A stretch of 64,000 nucleotides of DNA from Falsirhodobacter deserti (GTDB taxonomy: Bacteria > Pseudomonadota > Alphaproteobacteria > Rhodobacterales > Rhodobacteraceae). The stretch covers positions 1,463,811-1,527,810 of the forward strand of contig NZ_ML137218.1 in assembly GCF_004015795.1 (NCBI RefSeq), written 5' to 3'. Below the pieces are notes generated by a model. That model was given only the letters and a program-made list of their open reading frames with translations. It was not told the DNA's origin and searched no databases. Positions 27,963 through 36,455 of this stretch are shown here, in pieces. A program made the translations under genes and the position numbers. How positions within the stretch are numbered: the first letter of the stretch is position 1; each line of letters opens with the position of its first letter.

Positions 27963-28673
27963 ATGGACAAGGTAATCCTGATCACCGGCGCATCGAGCGG
28001 CATCGGCGAAGGCATCACGCGCGAGTTGGCAGCCACAGGGGCGAAACTGATGATCGGCGCGCGGCGGATGGACCGGCTGGCAGCGCTGGCTGACAAATTG
28101 GGCGGCAACATCCGCTTCCGTGAACTGGATGTGACGCGGGCCGATGATGTTGCCGCCTTCGCAGAGGCGGCGCGGGCCGAATGGGGCCGGGTCGATGCCA
28201 TCATCAACAATGCGGGGGTGATGCCGCTCTCGCCCATGGCCGCAACGAAGGTCGCGGAGTGGGACCGGATGGTGGACGTGAACATCAAGGGCGTGCTCTA
28301 CGGCATAGCTGCGGTCCTGCCCGAGATGACGGGACGCGGGTCGGGCCATATCATCAACATCGGCTCGATCGGTGCCCTTTCGGTCTCGCCTACGGCGGCA
28401 GTCTACTGTGCGACGAAATATGCCGTCCGTGCGATCTCCGACGGGCTTCGTCAGGAGAATCCTGACATCCGCGTGACCTGCATCCATCCCGGCGTTGTGG
28501 AAAGCGAGCTTGCCGACAGCATCACCGATCCCGTCGCGGCGGAAGGCATGAAAGCCTACCGTGCCATCGCCCTGAAGCCCGATGCCATCGCCCGCGCGGC
28601 CCGTTTCGCGCTGGAACAGCCCGAGGATGTCGATGTGAACGAGATCGTCATCCGCCCCACCCGCTCGGTGTGA
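27963..28673 (+). CDS. short-chain dehydrogenase/reductase
   Basis: A 236-residue classical SDR. TGASSGIGEGI binds NAD(P), NNAG is at about residue 82, the serine is in NIGSIGALS, YCATK holds the Tyr-Lys pair, and HPGVVESELAD follows. The ATG at 27963 has AAAGGAG six bases upstream, so an earlier in-frame start at 27921 is rejected. It diverges from the LysR at 27868 and is followed 11 bases later by the Atu4866-like gene, probably as one transcript. Confidence 0.92.
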   Translation: MDKVILITGASSGIGEGITRELAATGAKLMIGARRMDRLAALADKLGGNIRFRELDVTRADDVAAFAEAARAEWGRVDAIINNAGVMPLSPMAATKVAEWDRMVDVNIKGVLYGIAAVLPEMTGRGSGHIINIGSIGALSVSPTAAVYCATKYAVRAISDGLRQENPDIRVTCIHPGVVESELADSITDPVAAEGMKAYRAIALKPDAIARAARFALEQPEDVDVNEIVIRPTRSV

Positions 28674-28684
28674 GAGGACGCATC

Positions 28685-28957
28685 ATGGACCTGAACATCC
28701 CAGCCATCGTCGTGGCAGACGACGTTGCGGCGCATCCCTATGCCGGAATGTGGATCACCGCAGATAACCACATCCGGCATGAGCTTCTTCAGAACGGCCG
28801 CTACATCGAGGCACGCGGCACGCGCGAGGCCGCCTACACAGGCCGATACACGGTAACCGGTGACCGAATCGAATATCGGGACGATACCGGCTTCACTGCC
28901 GATGGAGATTTCGTGGAAGGCGTCCTCTATCACGGCAGCATGGTGCTGCGTCGGTGA
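28685..28957 (+). CDS. Atu4866-family protein
   Basis: A 90-residue protein resembling the small beta-rich family of Agrobacterium Atu4866: HPYAGMWITADNHIRHELLQNGRYIEARG, GRYTVTGDRIEYRDDTGFTADG and the end GVLYHGSMVLRR. The function is unknown; such genes often lie beside SDR genes under LysR control. GAGAGG lies eight bases before the ATG at 28685. It is the second gene of the SDR transcript. Confidence 0.8.
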   Translation: MDLNIPAIVVADDVAAHPYAGMWITADNHIRHELLQNGRYIEARGTREAAYTGRYTVTGDRIEYRDDTGFTADGDFVEGVLYHGSMVLRR

Positions 28958-29035
28958 TGGAAACGGGTGCCGACAACCCTGTATTCACAAGCGTGCAAGT
29001 TCAAGACAGTCCCATTGATCTGTCTCGAATGTCGG

Positions 29036-29498
29036 CTCAGTCCCATCCCGATCACCTTTGGTGGTGACGCTTCAGGGATACTGTTCCTCCGGGGCGCCAC
29101 CCTATGCGCTTCATAACAGAAACCGCGCAATTCTGCGTCGGCAGACGATGCGCTGGCATGCGAAGATCCGCGATCGGGCGACATCGAATGTGCCATGATG
29201 TATGGCTGGCGGGCGTCCCGAAGAATGCCAAGCTGAAAGGTCCCGCACCATGATACCCAAGTTCAAGATCATCTCCTTCTCCGACACGGCCCTCGTCCAC
29301 TTCGCCGCCGTGCAGATGGTTGCCGACGAGCGCCGAGAGCTCGCGATCCACGAGGAGGACGGGCAGGTCGTATTCACGCTCGCCAACATGGGCCACGACG
29401 ACCGCCCCGAGCAGGCGGGCTTCACGGACCAGGAGTTCGACACGCTCAACGAGGCCTATGAGCACCTGGCGCTCCTCCTGGGCAAAGACACCTGAGCC
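29036..29498 (+). repeat. duplicated module, copy 2 (leader plus 81-aa gene)
   Basis: Second copy of 19653-20074. The leader starts with the palindrome-type motif GGCTCAGTCCCATCCCGATC and contains CCTTTGGTGGTGACGCTTCA; about 45 bases (near 29119-29164) are extra compared with copy 1. The coding part is almost identical. Confidence 0.85.
29250..29495 (+). CDS. hypothetical 81-aa protein, copy 2 of 2
   Basis: This has the same protein as at 19826 except Lys instead of Glu at residue 4. GAAAGG precedes the ATG with the same spacing. Keeping a full frame in both copies while the leader has diverged suggests the protein is still used. No motif, signal peptide or membrane segment is visible and the function is unknown. 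Confidence 0.75.
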   Translation: MIPKFKIISFSDTALVHFAAVQMVADERRELAIHEEDGQVVFTLANMGHDDRPEQAGFTDQEFDTLNEAYEHLALLLGKDT

Positions 29499-29734
29499 GC
29501 GGGAGCGCCGCCCCATGTGCCCATAGCGGTTTCGGCGCCTTCCGACCCGCCTTCATCCGTTCCTGATCCCGTGCAACCATGGCTCTCAGTCTCCTCCGGC
29601 GCTGACGCCGAGATGGGGTGCCGCTCGAGGCGCGGGTTGGGGCTATAAAGCAACCTTTTGGGTTTTTGGGGCAATCCTATGCCGAAAGATATCCTTGAAA
29701 TACCTGCCTGAAATTTCAAGCGCTGCAACGTCGC

Positions 29735-29870
29735 CAACGGCAGGCATGTCCCATCATCGACACCGACATGAGGTTCAGAGCCACGTCCCGTCGGTGCGGC
29801 GCTCAATGTCCCATCCTCTGTCGCGCGGCAGACCCTAGGCGCGGCCAGAGCAACACCGGCATTGAGCTCA
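29735..29870. repeat. two adjacent island palindromes
   Basis: The first begins AACGGCAGGCATGTCCCATC and has arms CACCGAC/GTCGGTG. The second begins GCTCAATGTCCCATCC and closes with GCATTGAGC, giving 8-bp perfect outer arms (29801-29808, 29860-29867) and an inner CTCTG/CAGAG stem. Both share the GTCCCATC signature with the copies at 20231, 21150 and 23137. Confidence 0.7.
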
Positions 29871-29999
29871 CGCTAACGTTCATCGTTGCCATGTAGATCT
29901 CTGGGCCACGCGACGTGACGCCAGCGGCAGAACGGGCGATGTCATCGGCCTGGCAAGCATTCTGGCTAACGAGCGTCTTTTGGTGCTGACAGCGACACG

Positions 30000-30243
30000 C
30001 AACAGAGGAGCATAGGGCGCCACTTCGATGGCGACCCAACCGGCATGAGGATGAGCGCAGGGCGCTTGTCTAGGACTTCGGTCTGCCCTTGCGGTGCCAT
30101 CCTGACGCGCCACGTCCAAGCGGGTCTGCCCTGGAACGTGCCTGTAAGCCGGCGAAGGCCCATGGAGATCAAGCCTTTCCTCATGCCCATGCCTGCCCGA
30201 TGCTGCAGGGGTCAGCCGGAGAACTTCGAAGATCGGGGAAGGT
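30000..30243. repeat. direct repeat left of the phosphodiester operon
   Basis: This is similar over its length to 39155-39395 in the same orientation. Shared blocks include CAACAGAGGAGC, GTCTAGGACTTC, GTCTGCCCTTG, CGTGCCTGTA and ATGGAGATCAAGCCTT. The identity is imperfect, with small gaps. It could be part of an old insertion sequence. Confidence 0.7.
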
Positions 30244-30367
30244 TCTGTCGTCAGGCGCCCTTGACGATGCGCCCCCGTAGCTTCGAGAGCTGGAAGCACG
30301 TCACTGGGACGCAGAATGCGCCTTCGCACTCCGAGGGAGGAGGTGCGCTTTCCGGGCTTCCATCATC

Positions 30368-30397
30368 GACCGCACCTACATTTCTGTAAGTACGGTC
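30368..30397 (-). terminator. candidate terminator hairpin of the operon
   Basis: Reading the reverse strand, GACCGTACTTAC pairs imperfectly with GTAGGTGCGGTC around six bases, 24 bases after the isomerase stop. It lacks a T-run, so it may end the transcript by another route or be a further small palindrome. Confidence 0.35.
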
Positions 30398-30420
30398 AAA
30401 GCGGGCATGGAACGCAAAGC

Positions 30421-31245
30421 TCAGCGAGCGAGACCCGCTTTCACGAGCCAGTCCACGGACCCATGGATGCTGTCCTTGTCCCGTAGTTCTAGGATGAGGC
30501 GCGGGTTCGACGGCAGTTCGGAGAGCGCAGCAAAGACGGAATGCCACAGGATGTTGCCCTCCCCTATGGCCCAGTGCCGATCCGCATGCCCGTCGGCGTC
30601 CTGCAGATGCACATGCTGCAGCCGGTCGCCTGCACGCCGGATGAAATAATCCACCGGCGGCGCGCCGGTCGATCCGTGCGCGTAATGCGCATGTCCCGTG
30701 TCGACCGAGACGGCCACGGCCGACGAGCCGAAGCTGTCGGCCAGTATGCGGCGGATGTCGGGATCCTTGTCCTCGATGTTCTCGATCACGAGGGTCACGC
30801 CGATCTCCTCAGCGCGACGCACCACGGGGCTCATGATCCGGTGACAGGTTTCCGTCACGCGGGCGTAGCGGGCGCGTCCCGGCTCGTTGTCAAGGTTGTT
30901 GAAGTCCCAAGTCGAATAAGGCGAGTGCACGACCATCTGCGTGGCGCCCAGATGCTCGCAAACCTCGAGCCCCTGCAGATGCTTGCGACGGACGAGGTCG
31001 CCCATCTCGATATCCGGGTTGGCGATGTTCAGGCCCCAGAAGGGGCCGTGAATCCCGAGGCGCCCCCCATATCCGGCAAGGCGTGCCTTGGCTTCCTCCG
31101 CCACGGCGCGCCAATCACCGTTCAGCAGGTCAGCGTCGCAGAAGTCCTGCAGTTCCAGATCACGATTTTCGGACAGCAGGAAATCGCGGTAGACGGGCAG
31201 CAGCCGGGTCGGGATCGCTATGCCGAGAAGCGGAAGATCGGTCAT
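30421..31245 (-). CDS. sugar phosphate isomerase/epimerase (TIM barrel)
   Basis: A 274-residue protein of the AP-endonuclease-2-like TIM-barrel family. Probable metal ligands lie in VVHSPYST, VIENIEDKD, VDTGHAHYAHG and HVHLQDADGHADRHWAIGEG, the usual pattern of Glu, Asp, His and Glu around a divalent metal. The enzyme would isomerise or epimerise a sugar or sugar derivative. It is the last gene of the eight-gene operon, three bases after the HAD phosphatase, so its substrate is probably the product of the steps before it. Confidence 0.85.
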   Translation of the reverse strand: MTDLPLLGIAIPTRLLPVYRDFLLSENRDLELQDFCDADLLNGDWRAVAEEAKARLAGYGGRLGIHGPFWGLNIANPDIEMGDLVRRKHLQGLEVCEHLGATQMVVHSPYSTWDFNNLDNEPGRARYARVTETCHRIMSPVVRRAEEIGVTLVIENIEDKDPDIRRILADSFGSSAVAVSVDTGHAHYAHGSTGAPPVDYFIRRAGDRLQHVHLQDADGHADRHWAIGEGNILWHSVFAALSELPSNPRLILELRDKDSIHGSVDWLVKAGLAR

Positions 31246-31248
31246 GTG

Positions 31249-31920
31249 TCAGGCCATTTTCTGAGAGGAGGGAATACGGGTGCGCAGCAGGGCCAGCAGC
31301 CCGTCTGTGCCATGCACGACATGATGGGCCCCGGCGGCCCGTAGACGGGCATCCTGTTCGGGACGATGATCGGACGGGCCGACGAACCCCACGGCCAGAC
31401 AGCCCGCCGAGCGGGCGCAGGCGACGCCGTGCACATTGTCGTCAATGAAGATCGCATCTTCCGGCCGGATGCCGAGCTGACCTGCTGCGAACAGCGCCAG
31501 ATCGGGCGCGGGCTTGGCACGGGCCACCTGCTCTGCCGAATAGACGTGTCTCCCGAACCGCCGCGGCAGCGGGGTGCGGCCAAGGGACAGGTCCAGCCGC
31601 CGGATCATGGAATTGGAGCAGACGGCCATCGGCACGTCGATAGCGTCCAGCACCGCCTCGATGCCGGGGATCAGCGGCACCTCATGCTCGAACATGGCAA
31701 ACAGAATCCGGTCCACCTCGGCAAGGACCGCGCCGCCGTCGAGGCCGTTCGCCGTCATCCAGGCAAGGCTTTCGGCGTGCCCGTTGCCTGGAAAGATGGC
31801 CGCCGCGTCATCGGGCGTCATGGGCAGGCCGGCGGCGGTGATCGCCTGCGCCAAGGCGACGCAGCCCATCGGCTCGCTGTCGATCAGCACACCGTCGCAG
31901 TCGAAGAGGATCGCGCTCAT
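31249..31920 (-). CDS. HAD-family phosphatase
   Basis: A 223-residue HAD hydrolase with a helical cap. Motif I is LFDCDGVLIDSE, with the nucleophile Asp and the acid/base Asp two residues later; motif II is VCSNS; motif III is the lysine in AKPAPDL; motif IV is FIDDNVHG. It resembles sugar-phosphate phosphatases of the YqaB/beta-PGM type. Its start overlaps the GDPD stop (ATGA). It would plausibly remove phosphate from a sugar phosphate released by the GDPD enzyme; that substrate is an inference. Confidence 0.88.
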   Translation of the reverse strand: MSAILFDCDGVLIDSEPMGCVALAQAITAAGLPMTPDDAAAIFPGNGHAESLAWMTANGLDGGAVLAEVDRILFAMFEHEVPLIPGIEAVLDAIDVPMAVCSNSMIRRLDLSLGRTPLPRRFGRHVYSAEQVARAKPAPDLALFAAGQLGIRPEDAIFIDDNVHGVACARSAGCLAVGFVGPSDHRPEQDARLRAAGAHHVVHGTDGLLALLRTRIPSSQKMA

Positions 31921-32660
31921 CCGGCGAGGCTCCGCGCGAGGACGGGATCGTCCGACACGATGAAGCCGACATCGGTGCCGGCCCAGCGGCGGATGGTGTC
32001 CGCGTCGTTGATCGTCCAGACGGAGGTCGTCTCCATCGGGCGGATCGCGGCGATCGTGTCGATCTCGGCCTCGTAAAGCTCATGGTGGATGCCGACGATG
32101 TCGACCAGCCCGTCCACCTCGCCGAGGAAGGTCGCGATACCCCCCTGCCGGTCAGCCCAGTCCCGGTTGACGGAGATCAGGCGGCGGAAGCCGGGGGCCG
32201 TGTCGCGGATCTCGCGCACCACGGCGATGTCGAAGCTGTGCAGGACGCTGCGGTCGCGAAGGCCGTGGCGGTCCAGCACGGCCGCTGCCATCGCCGCCAT
32301 GCCCGAATAGGAACGCCCGGCCTCGTCCCCCTTCAGCTCCACGTAAAGATCGGCGGAGCCTTGCCGCAGGATCTCCAAGGCTTCCTCGAAGGTAGGCACG
32401 CCTTCATCGATGGTCTTGCCGTCCGGCCCCTTCAGGCGCAGGGCGCGGCGGCTTTCATCCGTCAGCGCCCGCACGGGGCCGGTGCCGGTCGTCGTGCGAT
32501 CCAGCATGGCATCGTGAATGACGACCAGTTGCCCCGCATCGGTCACGTGCAGGTCGAACTCTATCGCGTCGAAGCCGAGGGCCACCGTTTCGCGGAAGCC
32601 TAGAAGCGAGTTTTCAGCCCAGAGGTTGCGGGCACCCCGATGGGCCATGATCTTCGGCAT
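31917..32660 (-). CDS. glycerophosphodiester phosphodiesterase family protein
   Basis: A 247-residue GDPD enzyme that hydrolyses phosphodiesters such as glycerophosphodiesters to a phosphate ester and an alcohol. The catalytic motif is complete: AHRGARNLWAENS, the metal pair in AIEFDLHVT and the second histidine in VVIHDAMLDRTT. It has no signal peptide, so it acts in the cytoplasm after import. It starts four bases after the second permease, which ties it to the ABC importer. Confidence 0.92.
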   Translation of the reverse strand: MPKIMAHRGARNLWAENSLLGFRETVALGFDAIEFDLHVTDAGQLVVIHDAMLDRTTTGTGPVRALTDESRRALRLKGPDGKTIDEGVPTFEEALEILRQGSADLYVELKGDEAGRSYSGMAAMAAAVLDRHGLRDRSVLHSFDIAVVREIRDTAPGFRRLISVNRDWADRQGGIATFLGEVDGLVDIVGIHHELYEAEIDTIAAIRPMETTSVWTINDADTIRRWAGTDVGFIVSDDPVLARSLAG

Positions 32661-32664
32661 GTAA

Positions 32665-33519
32665 CTACCTTACCGTGGGGTCGAGCCTGTCGCGCAGCCA
32701 GTCGCCAAGGAGCGAGATGGACAGCGTGGTCAGCACGATGATGAGCGCGGGAGCGAGCATGATGTGGGGCGCGCGGGTCAGGTATTCCCGCCCGAACCCC
32801 ACCATGTTGCCGAGCGAGGTTTGCGGCGGTTGCACCCCGAGGCCGAGGAAGCTGAGCCCGGATTCCATTAGGATGATCTCGGGGAAGGTCAGCGTCATCG
32901 AAACGATGAGGGTGGAGGCGACGTTCGGGAGGATGTGCTTCAGGTAAAGCCTGCGCGGCGTGGCTCCCAACTGCACCACCGCCGCAGCGTAACCCTGCGC
33001 CGAGGCGGAAATGGCAAGCCCGCGCGCGATGCGGGCATACCGCTCCCACCCGTAAAAGCCCATCAGGCAGACCAGCAGCACCATGGAGGTTCCGAAGAAG
33101 GCCAGCACCGACAGCGCCATGATCATGAAGGGCAGCGCGGCCTGAAAGTCGGCCAGTGACATCACGAAGTTCTCCACCCAACCCCGGAACTGCGCGGCAA
33201 GAAAACCCAGCGTCGTGCCGAACACCGCCGAAAGGATCGTGGCGCCGAAGGCGATGACCAGCGACACGCGGATCGACTGGACGAGGCGGGAAAAGACATC
33301 GCGCCCCAGCTCGTCCGTGCCGAGCCAGTGGCCAGGTGTGCCGATCGGCGCCAGGCGGGCCATGAGGTCCATCCTCGTGACCTCGTAGGGCCGGATCAGG
33401 TCGGCGAAGATGGCGGTGGCGACCATCAGCGTCAGCCACCCGATGGCGATGGCGACAAGAAGCGGCACGCGCAGGCGGATGCGGGTAAGAAGGCGGGGCT
33501 TTGCGATTGCGATCGTCAT
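32665..33519 (-). CDS. ABC transporter permease, DppC/OppC type
   Basis: A 284-residue inner-membrane permease of the dipeptide/nickel importer group. It has an N-terminal helix (VPLLVAIAIGWLTLMVATAIFADLI), the typical TDELGRDVFSRLVQSIRVSL and the EAA-loop region GATPRRLYLKHILPNV that contacts the ATPases. The start at 33519 has GAGGG five bases upstream; the frame extends to 33585 but without support. It follows the partner permease by seven bases. Confidence 0.92.
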   Translation of the reverse strand: MTIAIAKPRLLTRIRLRVPLLVAIAIGWLTLMVATAIFADLIRPYEVTRMDLMARLAPIGTPGHWLGTDELGRDVFSRLVQSIRVSLVIAFGATILSAVFGTTLGFLAAQFRGWVENFVMSLADFQAALPFMIMALSVLAFFGTSMVLLVCLMGFYGWERYARIARGLAISASAQGYAAAVVQLGATPRRLYLKHILPNVASTLIVSMTLTFPEIILMESGLSFLGLGVQPPQTSLGNMVGFGREYLTRAPHIMLAPALIIVLTTLSISLLGDWLRDRLDPTVR

Positions 33520-33526
33520 CGAACCC

Positions 33527-34456
33527 TCAATGCGCGGGGCGGGCGGACCGCAGGCGCGGGTCCAGCAGGCCATAGGTGAAGTCAACGAGGAGGTTCGCGA
33601 TCACCATTGTCGCAGCGATCACCAGCAGCAGGCACTGCACCACCGCAAGGTCGCGGTTGGCAACGGACACGACGATCAGCCGCCCCACGCCGGGCCAGGA
33701 GAAGATGCTTTCCACCACCACGGCCCCCGCGATCAGCGAACCGAGCATGAAGCCCACGAGCGTGACGATGGGCACGGCGGCGTTCGGCAGCGCGTGCCGC
33801 CATACCACGTCGCGCCAGGGCAGGCCCTTGGCCATCGCGGTGCGGATGTATGGCTGGCCCAGCACCTCGATCATGGCCGAACGCGAGAAGCGCGCAAGGA
33901 TGCCGATGCCGCCAATGGACATGGTCAGGATCGGCAGGATCGCATGGCGCCACGTATCCTGCCCACCCGAAGGCAGAAGATCGAAGGTGATGGAGAAGAT
34001 CAGGACCAGCACCAGCCCCAGCACGAATGAGGGGATCGTGAAGCCGAAGATCGAGGCCATGATGACCCCCCGGTCGGCGATGCTTTCGCGATGGAGCGCC
34101 GCATAAACGCCTGCAGGGATGCCGATCGCCAGCTTCAGGACCAGCGCGGGAACGGTCAGCGCCAGCGTGGCAGGCACCCGCTCCATGACAAGGTCGATGG
34201 CCGCGGACCCGTCGCGCATGGAGACACCGAAGTCGCCCCGCAGGATCTGCCCCAGATAGGCGAGATACTGGCGCCACAGCGGATCGTCGAAGCCCCAGCG
34301 GGCGCGGAACGCGTCGATGGCATCCTGCGGTGCGTCGGGGCCGAGCATGATCTGCGCCGGATCGCCCGACAGGCGCAGCACGACGAAGGCAAAGGTCATG
34401 ACCAGCAGGATCGTGAGCAGCGCGCGGGCAAGTTTGAGGAAGACGAAGCGGATCAT
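33527..34456 (-). CDS. ABC transporter permease, DppB/OppB type
   Basis: A 309-residue inner-membrane permease. The N-terminus FVFLKLARALLTILLVMTFAFVVLRLSGDPA, the periplasmic DPLWRQYLAYLGQILRGDFG and the EAA loop RTAMAKGLPWRDVVWRHALPNA are typical of DppB. The ATG at 34456 has GGGAGG four bases upstream and overlaps the stop of the ATPase gene before it (ATGA). It forms the transmembrane pore with the DppC-type protein. Confidence 0.92.
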   Translation of the reverse strand: MIRFVFLKLARALLTILLVMTFAFVVLRLSGDPAQIMLGPDAPQDAIDAFRARWGFDDPLWRQYLAYLGQILRGDFGVSMRDGSAAIDLVMERVPATLALTVPALVLKLAIGIPAGVYAALHRESIADRGVIMASIFGFTIPSFVLGLVLVLIFSITFDLLPSGGQDTWRHAILPILTMSIGGIGILARFSRSAMIEVLGQPYIRTAMAKGLPWRDVVWRHALPNAAVPIVTLVGFMLGSLIAGAVVVESIFSWPGVGRLIVVSVANRDLAVVQCLLLVIAATMVIANLLVDFTYGLLDPRLRSARPAH

Positions 34457-35421
34457 GCGGCCTCCCGTTCGCTCAGGCATAGGCAGGCGGCGAGACGACC
34501 ATCATGATGTTCCAGCGCAGGCTCGGTCGCGGCGCAGGCGGTGACAGCCGCGCGGCAGCGCGGATGGAAGGCGCAACCCGAAGGGCGGCAGGCGGGGTTC
34601 GGCGGCTCTCCGGGCAGGATGATGCGGCCTTCCAGTCCCTGTCCCACTTTCGGGATCGATGAGACGAGCGCCTGCGTGTAGGGGTGGCGCGGGTCCGAGA
34701 AGATCCGGTCGGAAAGCGCCTCCTCCACCACGCGGCCCAGATACATGACGGCCACGCGGTCGCAGATGTTGCGCACGACCTTCAGGTCATGGCTGATGAA
34801 CACCATCGTCAACCCGTCCCGCTCCTGCAGGTCGCGCAGCAGGTTCACCACCTGCGCCTGGATCGACACGTCCAACGCCGAGACCGGCTCATCGCAGACA
34901 AGAAATCGCGGACGGCTTGCAAGGGCGCGGGCGATGACGACGCGCTGACGCTGCCCGCCCGACAGCTCGTGCGGATAGCTTCGCGCCTGATCGGGGCGCA
35001 GACCGACGCGGTCCATCAGTTCGGCCACGCGGTCCGCCGCGTTTGCACGATCGATGTCGTGGATCTCCAGCGGCTCCGCAATCTGGGCGCCGATCGTCAT
35101 CCGGCGATCGAGCGCGGCAAGCGGGTCCTGGAAGATCAGCTGCATCTGGGCGCGCAGCTCGCGCCAGGCGGCGGTGCGCGGGGAAGGCATGGGCCGGCCC
35201 TGCCACAGAACCTCGCCTTGATGCGGGACTTCCAGACCAAGAAGCATCCGGCCGAGCGTCGATTTGCCGGAGCCACTCTCCCCCACGATGCCGAGGATTT
35301 CGCCCTCGCGCACCGACAGGTCGATTCCGTCCACCGCACGCACGGTATCGGCCTCGCCGAACAGCGACTTGCCGGTGACGTAGCGCTGGACCAGCCCGCG
35401 GGTCTGCAGAAGCGGGGTCAT
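34453..35421 (-). CDS. ABC transporter ATPase, DppF/OppF type
   Basis: A 322-residue ATPase of the peptide/nickel importer group. Walker A is GESGSGKST near residue 44, signature LSGGQRQR, Walker [13 protein letters not shown], and switch histidine FISHDL. The C-terminal oligopeptide-type domain has cysteines in [12 protein letters not shown], a possible iron-sulfur cluster site as in OppD/DppF relatives. The ATG at 35421 has GGAGG seven bases upstream and overlaps the stop of the other ATPase gene. Confidence 0.92.
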   Translation of the reverse strand: MTPLLQTRGLVQRYVTGKSLFGEADTVRAVDGIDLSVREGEILGIVGESGSGKSTLGRMLLGLEVPHQGEVLWQGRPMPSPRTAAWRELRAQMQLIFQDPLAALDRRMTIGAQIAEPLEIHDIDRANAADRVAELMDRVGLRPDQARSYPHELSGGQRQRVVIARALASRPRFLVCDEPVSALDVSIQAQVVNLLRDLQERDGLTMVFISHDLKVVRNICDRVAVMYLGRVVEEALSDRIFSDPRHPYTQALVSSIPKVGQGLEGRIILPGEPPNPACRPSGCAFHPRCRAAVTACAATEPALEHHDGRLAACLCLSEREAA

Positions 35422-36392
35422 GCGAAGGCCTCCTCGCGCTGCGGGGCGGGAATGGGGTAGAAGCATGCGACTTCGCCGCCGTTCGGCTGCGGCTTCAGGT
35501 CGGGCTCCTCCATCCGGCAGAATCCGTTGGCGCGGACACAACGGGGCGAGAACGCGCAGCCCGCCGGAAGGGCCTTGGGATCGGGAACAGTTCCCTCGAT
35601 CGGCGCAAGGCGCGCGCGTTCGGCATCCAGATCCGGGATCGCGTCAAAGAGGCCCCGCGTGTAGGGATGCATCGGCGCGCGGAACAGCGCCCCGATCTCC
35701 GCCCGCTCCACGATGCGGCCAGCATACATCACCGTCGCACGATCACAGATCGACGACACGGCGCCGAGGTCGTGGCTGATGAACACCATCGCCATCCCCG
35801 TCTCGTGCCGCAGGCGCGCCAGAAGGTCGAGGATCTGCGCCTGGATCGTGGCATCGAGCGCGGTCGTGGGCTCGTCTGCGATCAGGAGGTCCGGCTGCCC
35901 GGCCAGCGCCATGGCGATCATGATGCGCTGGCATTGCCCGCCGGAGAATTCGTGCGGGTAAAGGTCGATCCGCTTCGCCGCCGAGGGGATACCCACCATG
36001 TCCAAAAGGCGGATGGCCTCCGCCCTTGCAGCCGCACCCCGCAGCCCGCGGTGCAGCGCGAGGCTTTCGCCGATCTGCCGGCCGATCCGATGCACCGGAT
36101 TGAGCGAAGAGGACGGGTCCTGAAAGATCATCGCGATGCGCGCGCCGCGCACCTTTTCGACCGCACGGCGGGAAGCCCCGATCAGCTCCTCCCCGTCCAG
36201 CGTGACGGAGCCGGTGACGCGCGCCTTTCCCGGAAGGAGACCGAGCGCTGCCAGCCAGGTGACTGACTTGCCGCAGCCCGACTCACCGACAAGCCCCACT
36301 GCTTCGCCCCTCGCGATATCGAGGTCGATGCCGTGCAGCACGGGCACGCCACTGAATGCGACGCGCAGATCGCGAATGGAAACGAAGGCCAT
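35418..36392 (-). CDS. ABC transporter ATPase, DppD/OppD type
   Basis: A 324-residue ATPase, partner of the DppF-type protein. Walker A is GESGCGKSV near residue 37, signature FSGGQCQR, Walker B LLIADEPTTALD, and FISHDLGAV. The C-terminal peptide-importer domain ends with a cysteine cluster (CAFSPRC, NGFC, VACF). It follows the binding-protein gene by 63 bases and is the first of the tightly packed transporter genes. Confidence 0.92.
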   Translation of the reverse strand: MAFVSIRDLRVAFSGVPVLHGIDLDIARGEAVGLVGESGCGKSVTWLAALGLLPGKARVTGSVTLDGEELIGASRRAVEKVRGARIAMIFQDPSSSLNPVHRIGRQIGESLALHRGLRGAAARAEAIRLLDMVGIPSAAKRIDLYPHEFSGGQCQRIMIAMALAGQPDLLIADEPTTALDATIQAQILDLLARLRHETGMAMVFISHDLGAVSSICDRATVMYAGRIVERAEIGALFRAPMHPYTRGLFDAIPDLDAERARLAPIEGTVPDPKALPAGCAFSPRCVRANGFCRMEEPDLKPQPNGGEVACFYPIPAPQREEAFA

Positions 36393-36455
36393 CCCGCCCT
36401 CCTTCGTGGGTCAAATCGGGCACGGCGGGAGCGTTCGCCCGCCGTGCGTCAGGGA

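Larger units (their letters stand above)
29496..30420. other. gene-poor stretch of repeats
   Basis: Over 900 bases hold no convincing gene. They contain two adjacent palindromes (29735-29870), one copy of a 240-bp direct repeat (30000-30243) and a hairpin near 30368. Reverse-strand frames across the direct repeat give similar peptides in both copies (around AYRHVPG), which may be a decayed coding segment I cannot name. Confidence 0.5.
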
